64,000 bases of DNA from NCBI RefSeq assembly GCF_006575665.1, contig NZ_CP041253.1:253501-317500 (forward strand). The letters are read 5' to 3'. The translations under genes and the position numbers were made by a program. The DNA is from Echinicola soli (GTDB lineage: Bacteria > Bacteroidota > Bacteroidia > Cytophagales > Cyclobacteriaceae). The notes beneath the pieces were generated by a model. The model made no database searches. It was not told the origin of the DNA and saw nothing but the letters and a program-made list of their open reading frames with translations. Every line of letters begins with the position of its first letter. Positions within the stretch are counted from its first letter, which is position 1. Shown here in pieces: positions 58,522 through 64,000 of this stretch.

Positions 58522-59817
58522 ATGATAAAAAAACACCTACTTCCCATATTCCTGTTCTTAGGAGGAACTGTCTATGCACAATCTACCCTTCATCAGGAAA
58601 TCGATGACCAAGCCGAATCCATTGAACCCAAAGTAATCGAATGGCGGCGTGATATCCATGAAAACCCTGAACTGGGCAATCAAGAAACGAGAACCGCGCA
58701 GCTCATCGCCGCACATCTCCGGTCATTGGGAATCGATGTGGAAGAAAACATTGCCGTCACAGGAGTAGTGGGATTATTAAAAGGCGGCAATCCAGGGCCG
58801 ACAGTGGCTCTCCGTGCAGACATGGACGCTCTTCCTGTCACAGAACGTAACGAACTCCCCTTTAAATCCACCAAAAAAACTGTTTACAATGGCCAAGAGG
58901 TCGGGGTCATGCATGCTTGTGGCCACGACACGCACGTGGCCATTTTGATGGGCGTAGCCGAAGTGCTTTCTTCCATGAAAGATGACCTCCATGGCACCGT
59001 GAAATTCATCTTCCAACCGGCTGAAGAAGGAGTCTTCGAGGAAGGAGTCTCTTCCTGGGGTGCCAAGCAAATGGTCGAAGAAGGGGTCATGGAAGGCGTA
59101 GATGCTGTCTTTGGCCTACATATCAATTCCCAAACGGAAGTGGGCAACATCAAATACCGCTCGGGGCCAGCCATGGCCGCAGTGGACAATCTCAAACTCA
59201 CCGTTAATGGCCGCCAAGCCCATGGTGCCTACCCTTGGTCCTCTGTAGACCCTATCGTCACCTCCTCCCAAATCATCAATGCACTGCAGACGATTATCAG
59301 CCGAAATGTCAACATTACCGAAAACCCCGCCATTGTCACCATTGGTAGCATTCATGGTGGGGTGCGCCAAAATATCATTCCCGAAAAGGTGGAAATGCTG
59401 GGCACCATCAGAACTTACGGCAGCTCTCAGCAAACGCTCATCCACCAGCGGATCCATGAAATCGCTACCAAAACAGGTGAAGCAGCTGGTGCCAGTGTAG
59501 AGGTGAAAATTGACAAGATTTATCCGGCTACCATTAATGACCCTGACCTTACCGAAAAGATGGTAAATACCTTAAAGACAGTGGCAGGAGAAGAACATGT
59601 CATCTATCATGACCCTATCACGGGAGCAGAGGATTTTAGCTACTTCCAGCGGGAAGCCCCTGGACTGTTCATCTTCCTGGGCGGCATGCCAAAAGGCGCC
59701 GACCCCGCCGAAGTAGCCGCTCACCATACACCGGACTTCTTCATCGATGAGTCGGGATTATTACTCGGTGTACGTGCACTCAGCTACTTGACAGTGGACT
59801 ATATGGGAATAAAGTGA
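58522..59817 (+). CDS. Exported M20-family amidohydrolase (IAA-amino-acid hydrolase/aminoacylase type)
   Basis: Metal-dependent hydrolase of N-acyl amino acids or related amides. The 431-residue product has a signal peptide (MIKKHLLPIFLFLGGTVYAQ, cleavage near residue 20), the WRRDIHENPELGNQE region, and the metal site MHACGHDTH (Cys133, His135, Asp136, His138) with QPAEEG (Glu168/169). The dimerisation domain begins near residue 205 (AVDNLKLTVNGRQAHGAYPW) and the end HHTPDFFIDESGLLLGVRAL is typical. It is alone on the plus strand. Substrate cannot be stated. Confidence 0.93.
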   Translation: MIKKHLLPIFLFLGGTVYAQSTLHQEIDDQAESIEPKVIEWRRDIHENPELGNQETRTAQLIAAHLRSLGIDVEENIAVTGVVGLLKGGNPGPTVALRADMDALPVTERNELPFKSTKKTVYNGQEVGVMHACGHDTHVAILMGVAEVLSSMKDDLHGTVKFIFQPAEEGVFEEGVSSWGAKQMVEEGVMEGVDAVFGLHINSQTEVGNIKYRSGPAMAAVDNLKLTVNGRQAHGAYPWSSVDPIVTSSQIINALQTIISRNVNITENPAIVTIGSIHGGVRQNIIPEKVEMLGTIRTYGSSQQTLIHQRIHEIATKTGEAAGASVEVKIDKIYPATINDPDLTEKMVNTLKTVAGEEHVIYHDPITGAEDFSYFQREAPGLFIFLGGMPKGADPAEVAAHHTPDFFIDESGLLLGVRALSYLTVDYMGIK

Positions 59818-59842
59818 TAACCCGAGTTCGACTATAAATTCG

Positions 59843-59975
59843 ATGTCATTCCGTCACTGCGAACCTCTCCGGTGCCCAACAGGCCTGTCTTCCACCATAG
59901 TCTGGGGAGCAACGTCCCGTCTTTAGAAAACGAGATTGCTTCACTCCGCCTTCGCTGCGTTCGCAATGACGGTTT
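59843..59975. repeat. MITE-like / dispersed intergenic repeat
   Basis: The left end GTCATTccgtcactGCGAAC and the right end GTTCGCAATGAC form imperfect terminal inverted repeats over about 130 bases. The inner part contains GAGATTGCTTCACTCC...GCTGCGTTCGCAATGACGG, a form common in intergenic repeats of Bacteroidota. A partial second copy is at about 60426-60470. No coding potential. Confidence 0.6.
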
Positions 59976-60290
59976 TTAAAACTCAGGTTAATAGATATGA
60001 GACATGAGGGGACAATACACCGAAAACCCAGGGAGTGCTAATACAGGGGCAAGCGGAAGAGCTGGGGCATGAATCCCTTTACTTTAATATGATTTTTTTT
60101 TGCCACTTAGGCCCTAAGACCCAAAGCTGTTTGTTTTCCATGAAATTTGGAATCCGCCTACAAAACACTTCGTGTCTTGGCGACTTCGTGGCTACATACC
60201 ACATGAACGGAAACCTTACCCCGCCCCAGAAATATGGCTTGATCCCTAATACACAAACCACAAGAGCACCCGTGAACAGATGATGCCAAG

Positions 60291-60372
60291 CAGGCTTGTC
60301 TGGTGTAAAAAACAGGCTTGTCTGGAGCCAAACAGGCTTGTCTGGTGTAAAACAGGTGTGTCTGGAGCCAAG
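60291..60372. repeat. Tandem array of four 20-22-base units with alternating ends
   Basis: Four units begin CAGGCTTGTCTGG (CAGGTGTGTCTGG in the fourth) at 60291, 60313, 60333 and 60353. Units 1 and 3 end in TGTAAAA, units 2 and 4 in AGCCAA, giving a roughly 40-base higher-order period. Unit 1 has two extra As. No spacers, so it is not a CRISPR array. Confidence 0.85.
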
Positions 60373-60596
60373 CAGGGAGGAACAGCTTGTCTCGGAGGCT
60401 ATCGGGAACGAGGCAGCCTCATCTCAAGAGAAGGAGATTGCTTCATCCCGTTGCTCTGCGTTCGCAATAGCCTGTCCCGATACTTTCGGGGACGTTAACG
60501 ACAAGACATAACGTTTTTATCTTTGCTCTTTCTTCTTTCCTCTATCTTGATACTTGCTATTGGATATACCTCGTACTTTTATCTTCGTACTTCCTG

Positions 60597-61268
60597 CTAC
60601 TGCTCAAAAACCAGCGTAGAAGGATCAGCTCCAAGTTCTTTTAGGGAGCCATTGACCACCTTCATAAAGCCGGGAGGGCCGCAAACGTAAAAATGCTGGT
60701 GTTCGAAATCGGCTATCTTCGATTTCAAATAGGCTTTATCAATCACCCCTTTGTCATAAGCTGTATCCTTTTGGTTGGAAATGATATTGATAAATTTATG
60801 TCCTAGAATAGCTTTCAGCTCTTCATAGAGAATGATATCATCATTGGTTTTATTCGCAAAAACAAGGACACTTTTCCCTACTTTGTTCTTTTTGCGTAAG
60901 CTCCTAAGAATGGATATAAAGGGCGTAATCCCTGCCCCACCGGCGATAAAGACTCCTTCTCCCTTAAAAGAAATGGTGCCCCAAGGATCCCCGATCTCCA
61001 CTTCATCACCAACTTTTAGATTTGCCAATCTCTTGGTAACTCCTTCGTGGTCATTATAGGATTTGATCGTAAACTCCAAATGATCATCAGAGGGTAAATT
61101 CGTAAACGTAAAAGGTCGCTTTTCTGCTTCCCACCCAGCTATTAGCAAACTTACCTCAGTGGCTTGACCAGGTGTGAATTGGTAGCCACGAGGCTTCTCT
61201 ACTTTATACCGGTTGACATCATGGGTCACCGGCGTGATTTCCAGTATTTTCAGTCTATAATTTGCCAT
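60597..61268 (-). CDS. Ferredoxin-NADP reductase-type flavoprotein (flavodoxin reductase family)
   Basis: FAD-dependent NAD(P)H oxidoreductase of the FNR superfamily. The 223-residue product has the FAD-binding barrel with KRPFTFTNLPSDDH (the RxYS-like motif, about 51-64) and KVGDEVEIGDPWGTI, then the NAD(P) domain with GVFIAGGAGITPFISILR (about 105-122), VFANKTNDDIILYEEL and FYVCGPPGFM. It has no 2Fe-2S domain, so it resembles stand-alone flavodoxin/ferredoxin reductases. The IS element ends 64 bases upstream of the start, within the likely promoter region. Confidence 0.92.
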   Translation of the reverse strand: MANYRLKILEITPVTHDVNRYKVEKPRGYQFTPGQATEVSLLIAGWEAEKRPFTFTNLPSDDHLEFTIKSYNDHEGVTKRLANLKVGDEVEIGDPWGTISFKGEGVFIAGGAGITPFISILRSLRKKNKVGKSVLVFANKTNDDIILYEELKAILGHKFINIISNQKDTAYDKGVIDKAYLKSKIADFEHQHFYVCGPPGFMKVVNGSLKELGADPSTLVFEQ

Positions 61269-61322
61269 ACCATAACTTACAAAAAACCTGTTGCTTTTAA
61301 AACACCACTAACTGGTAAATTC

Positions 61323-61331
61323 ACATTGAAA
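61323..61331. repeat. Target-site duplication, left copy (ACATTGAAA)
   Basis: The 9-base ACATTGAAA occurs here and at 62667-62675, exactly flanking the inverted repeats of the IS. Confidence 0.9.
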
Positions 61332-61352
61332 CAATAGCGTCCTAAATAAAAA

Positions 61353-61420
61353 ATGAGAGGTTCTATTTTTTGCCCAAAAAAGTTATTTTGGGTTTGCACC
61401 AAAAAACACGAACCTCTCAT
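61353..61420 (+). promoter_or_regulatory. Hairpin that encloses the transposase start codon
   Basis: ATGAGAGGTTC (61353-61363) and GAACCTCTCAT (61410-61420) are perfect 11-base arms; the second arm includes the first two bases of the transposase ATG (61419-61421). An inner stem CCCAAAA (61373-61379) / TTTTGGG (61386-61392) adds stability. A transcript entering from outside would fold and hide the start, as described for some other IS elements. Confidence 0.6.
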
Positions 61421-62600
61421 GTGTAATATTACATTGTTTTCACAGATTATTAAAAAGATAGACCGATCAATTTTCAAGAAATTGGTCAAGGAAAAGCAAA
61501 CCGATAAGGGCTGCAAGGGATTTGACAGCTGGACGCATCTTGTCTCGATGTTGTTCTGCCATTTTGCCAAGAGCACCTCGGTAAGGGACATTTCCAACGG
61601 ACTCCGGTCTGCTACCGGGAACCTTAACCATCTTGGTATTGCCAAAGCCCCCTCCAAATCAAGTATCAGCTATCAGAACAAACGAAGGGATTCGGACCTG
61701 TTCAGGGACCTTTACTATTCCCTACTGGGAAGTTTAGGACAGCAGGCAGCTGTCAAGAGGTCCAAACTCAGGATCAAGGTCCCCGTTTACCTGCTCGATG
61801 CCACGGTGATCAGCCTTTGTCTTTCGGTGTTTGACTGGGCTACTTTCCGTACCAAAAAGGGAGCTGTAAAGATGCACACCCTGCTGGAATATGACGGGAA
61901 ACTCCCTGTTTACGTGAACATTACCGAGGGGAGTGTCGGGGATAATAAAGGAGCTTACGACATTCCCTTGGAAAAGGGCTCGGTGATCGTCGCCGACCGG
62001 TATTACAATGACTTCCCCATGCTCAACGTCTGGGACAGCAAAGGGGTGTTCTTCGTGATCAGGCACAAGGGAAACCTTGCCTTCAGCACCCTCGAAGAAC
62101 GGGAGCTGCCCGAAACAACCGCCCAACATGTGCTCAAAGACGAAGAAATCGAACTGACCAACCCACAATCCAAAACCAAGTATAAGGGAAGGCTCAGAAG
62201 AGTGGCCGTGTGGGATGAGGAAAACCGGCAGACCATTGAACTGATCACCAACAACTTTGCCTGGGCGGCCCAGACCATTGGGGACCTCTACAAATCAAGA
62301 TGGGAGATTGAGGTGTTTTTTCGGGACATCAAGCAGCTATTGCATATCAAAACCTTTATCGGAACCTCTAAAAATGCAGTAATGATCCAGATATGGACGG
62401 CTTTGATCACCATCCTGCTGATCAAAGTCATGAAGGCAACAGCTAAATTCGGCTGGCACCTGTCCAATCTGGTGGCCTTTATCCGGCTCAATATATTCGT
62501 GAAAATCGAACTGCAAAAATGGCTTGATAGCCCATTTACGGAACCCGAAAAACCACCCCTGAAAATAGTACAGGGGGATCTGTTTGCTCAAACTCCTTAA
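61419..62600 (+). CDS. IS4-family transposase
   Basis: DDE transposase that cuts and pastes its own IS. The 393-residue product begins MCNITLFSQIIKKIDRSIFKKL and has an N-terminal DUF4372-like region. The catalytic triad is complete: Asp127 in YLLDATVIS, Asp193 in VIVADRYYND and Glu298 in the IS4 signature Y-2-R-3-E-6-K (YKSRWEIEVFFRDIK). The ATG at 61419 was chosen from the family start; a longer frame runs through the upstream hairpin. No frameshift. Confidence 0.95.
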   Translation: MCNITLFSQIIKKIDRSIFKKLVKEKQTDKGCKGFDSWTHLVSMLFCHFAKSTSVRDISNGLRSATGNLNHLGIAKAPSKSSISYQNKRRDSDLFRDLYYSLLGSLGQQAAVKRSKLRIKVPVYLLDATVISLCLSVFDWATFRTKKGAVKMHTLLEYDGKLPVYVNITEGSVGDNKGAYDIPLEKGSVIVADRYYNDFPMLNVWDSKGVFFVIRHKGNLAFSTLEERELPETTAQHVLKDEEIELTNPQSKTKYKGRLRRVAVWDEENRQTIELITNNFAWAAQTIGDLYKSRWEIEVFFRDIKQLLHIKTFIGTSKNAVMIQIWTALITILLIKVMKATAKFGWHLSNLVAFIRLNIFVKIELQKWLDSPFTEPEKPPLKIVQGDLFAQTP

Positions 62601-62666
62601 TATGTCCCCAATTTGCTTTCAAATACAGACTAAAGGGTAAATCAAAAATTATTTAGGACAGCATTG

Positions 62667-62675
62667 ACATTGAAA
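62667..62675. repeat. Target-site duplication, right copy (ACATTGAAA)
   Basis: Matches 61323-61331 exactly and abuts the right inverted repeat. Confidence 0.9.
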
Positions 62676-62759
62676 ATAAAACAGATTCCCCCAGGCACCC
62701 AGGGAAATCGCTTTTGGATGAGCGACTGCGTATTCCACTAGTTACACCATTCTAACAAT

Positions 62760-62870
62760 GCCTTTATCCCCGATACCACCGGGGCAGGCTATTCGGATCA
62801 CGATACATCGGGAAGGAATCTCTTATTTAAAATTGAGATCCCTCCTCAAGTCGGGATGACAACGAATTAT
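62760..62870. repeat. Dispersed-repeat-like sequence between the IS and punA
   Basis: The stretch contains CCCCGATACCACCGGGG, ATACATCGGGAAGGAATCTC, and AATTGAGATCCCTCCTCAAGTCGGGATGACA-type text, resembling intergenic repeats of related genomes and parts of the repeats at 26164-26179 and 39797-39882. There is no coding potential. Confidence 0.5.
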
Positions 62871-62929
62871 AAATTGTGATTTATACAACATTTTTTTTAA
62901 GAGCGATTGCCCTGCCCAGGCACCGGCCG

Positions 62930-63772
62930 CTACGCCATCTTACTGATCAGGGAAGCAATGATACGTGTCATCTTAGGTTCAGCAATCGCCGCCGCTGCTA
63001 TGACCTCTTGGATGGATATCTTCTTCACCTTTCCAGGTGAGCACAAATCAGTAATGGCAGACACCGCAAAAACGGGTAAATCCATCTGCCGTGCCACGAT
63101 CACTTCCGGAACAGTGCTCATCCCCACTGCATCAGCTCCAATGGTTCGCAGGTAACGGTACTCTGCCTTCGTCTCCAAGTTAGGGCCTTGTACTCCAGCA
63201 TATACTCCCTGATGAACCCTAATGTCTTCCGCTTTAGCAGCCTCAACTGCCACTTCCAGCATTTTCGGATCATACGGTTCGCTCATATCCGGAAACCGTA
63301 CTCCAAAAGCATCAAGGTTTTTGCCCCGTAATGGATTTTCGGGAAAAAGGTCTATATGATCAGTGATCAACATCACATCGCCTACTTCAAACTCCGGATC
63401 CAAGCCTCCTGCAGCATTGGAAACAATAAGTTTCTTTATTCCCAACTGCCTCATCACCCTGACAGGAAAGGTCACTTCTTTCATGGAATAGCCTTCATAA
63501 TAATGAAATCGTCCTTTCATCGCCACGACATTTACACCATTCAACACCCCGAAAATCAGTTCCCCGGCATGCGTCTCCACTGTGGAGACGGGAAAGTAGG
63601 GAATGTCTTTATAGGAAATGGTCTTGTGCACTTGAATTTTATCGATAAGCTGCCCCAAACCTGTTCCTAAAATAATCCCAACTTCTGGAGAGAGGCCTTG
63701 CTGCAGTGAAATGTACCTCACAGCTTCGGCTATCTGCTCGAGGTAAGGGACACTGGTATCTGCTTTTTTCAT
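62930..63772 (-). CDS. punA: Purine nucleoside phosphorylase (PNP-I, trimeric type)
   Basis: Splits inosine/guanosine with phosphate to base and ribose-1-phosphate in purine salvage. The 280-residue product has EVGIILGTGLGQLIDKI (about 28-44), STVETHAGELIFGVLNG, MKGRFHYYEGYSMKEVTFPVRVMRQLG, SNAAGGLDPEFEVGDVMLITDHI and QGPNLETKAEYRYLRTIGADAVGMSTVPEVIVARQM. The ATG at 63770-63772 (MKKADTSVPYLEQIAEAV) fits the family; a longer frame adds 17 unrelated residues. It is alone on the minus strand. Confidence 0.95.
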   Translation of the reverse strand: MKKADTSVPYLEQIAEAVRYISLQQGLSPEVGIILGTGLGQLIDKIQVHKTISYKDIPYFPVSTVETHAGELIFGVLNGVNVVAMKGRFHYYEGYSMKEVTFPVRVMRQLGIKKLIVSNAAGGLDPEFEVGDVMLITDHIDLFPENPLRGKNLDAFGVRFPDMSEPYDPKMLEVAVEAAKAEDIRVHQGVYAGVQGPNLETKAEYRYLRTIGADAVGMSTVPEVIVARQMDLPVFAVSAITDLCSPGKVKKISIQEVIAAAAIAEPKMTRIIASLISKMA

Positions 63773-63908
63773 ATTTGATTGGTTTATGGAAATCTTTCCT
63801 TTTATTTTTAGTGTTGTACCCAAAAGAAGGTGTGCCTGTTGTGAACGCTAAAGATGGCAACAGGGTATCCTAAACACCAAATTTCAAAAGTAATAAGTAC
63901 TCATATTC

Positions 63909-64000
63909 ATGATAAAAATAATCATTGGTACCAATAGAAAAAATGCGTTATCCAAGACCATCGCTTCCCAGTACCAAGAAATTCTAAAAGAGAAGGGAGT
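63909..64000 (+). CDS. NAD(P)H-dependent FMN reductase-like protein (partial, N-terminus)
   Basis: Only the first 30 codons are in the window: MIKIIIGTNRKNALSKTIAS and onward. The beta-strand followed by GTNRKNALSKTIA fits the FMN phosphate-binding loop (GSxRxxS type) of the NADPH-dependent FMN reductase family. The gene runs off the right edge. It is divergent from punA, 136 bases away. Assignment rests on this short motif. Confidence 0.6.
   Translation, partial: MIKIIIGTNRKNALSKTIASQYQEILKEKG

Larger units (their letters stand above)
59818..60596. other. 779-base gene-free, repeat-rich region
   Basis: No gene is supported. It holds a MITE-like repeat (59843-59975), a stretch with CACTTCGTGTCTTGGCGACTTCGTGGC-like sequence (60160-60195), a 24-base repeat shared with 42515-42538 (60224-60247), a tandem array of four 20-22-base units (60291-60372), and a second copy of the AGATTGCTTC...GCGTTCGCAAT motif (about 60426-60470). 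Confidence 0.7.
61332..62666 (+). mobile_element. Complete IS4-family insertion sequence (1335 bp)
   Basis: The element has 18-bp terminal inverted repeats matching at 15 positions (CAATAGCGTCCTAAATAA at 61332-61349; its partner at 62649-62666 reads CAATGCTGTCCTAAATAA in reverse) and a 9-bp target duplication ACATTGAAA on both sides. One intact IS4-type transposase fills it. The perfect duplication and intact frame indicate a fairly recent insertion. It lies 64 bases upstream of the flavoprotein gene. Confidence 0.93.

Noticed and set aside
60291..60372. Possible CRISPR array
   Set aside because: Units are directly adjacent with no unique spacers, and no cas genes are present.
60280..60511. 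Plus-strand open frames across the tandem repeat
   Set aside because: The predicted peptides simply follow the 20-base repeat; there is no ribosome site or family match.
61277..61657. Minus-strand open frame over the left end of the IS
   Set aside because: It crosses the inverted repeat and runs antisense to the transposase.

Overview
The window reads as a chromosomal segment of a Bacteroidota bacterium, most likely of the Cytophagales / Cyclobacteriaceae type (relatives of Echinicola, Cyclobacterium, Algoriphagus). The support is: SusC/SusD transporters, GldA-F-G gliding genes, DUF4290, DUF3467 and DUF5686 proteins, promoters of the Bacteroidota form TTG-N19/20-TAnnTTTG, and weak or absent Shine-Dalgarno sites. 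Genus-level placement is inference.

Region 1 (1-21550, all minus strand) is the translation/transcription core. Read in the direction of transcription it runs: promoter, tRNA-Tyr, tRNA-Gly, tRNA-Thr, tuf, terminator; promoter, tRNA-Trp, secE, nusG, rplK, rplA, rplJ, rplL, attenuator-like hairpin, rpoB, rpoC, terminator; DUF3467 gene; promoter, rpsL, rpsG, fusA, rpsJ, terminator; promoter, rplC, rplD, rplW, rplB, rpsS, rplV, rpsC, rplP (cut by the window edge). Four promoters here share the extended form TAnnTTTGCnnTCC.

Region 2 (21616-29004) holds an M1 aminopeptidase lipoprotein (minus), a biotin-carrier-like protein, pyrH and frr (plus), and a large DUF5686 outer-membrane protein (minus).

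Region 3 (29834-42345) is the accessory block: SusC, SusD, a strong terminator, a 1112-residue FG-GAP/UnbV lipoprotein, a vanadium-haloperoxidase/PAP2 lipoprotein 13 bases downstream, a 1.26 kb repeat-rich gap, and a second haloperoxidase paralogue. It has no recognisable glycosidase, sulfatase or regulator and is the best candidate for an uncharacterised system.

Region 4 (42674-60596) is mixed housekeeping: nadD, gmk, an anti-sigma-like protein and an ECF sigma factor as one minus-strand operon; an LpxL-type acyltransferase; a UvrD/PcrA helicase; DUF4290-murA (MurA carries Asp at the fosfomycin Cys position); a transglutaminase-like exported protein; an exported coiled-coil protein; dnaN; SDR-gldA-gldF-gldG; and an exported M20 amidohydrolase.

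Region 5 (60597-64000) has a ferredoxin-reductase-type flavoprotein, a complete IS4-family element with a 9-bp target duplication inserted just upstream of it, a purine nucleoside phosphorylase, and the start of an FMN-reductase-like gene. Gene-free stretches in regions 3 to 5 are rich in palindromic and dispersed repeats.
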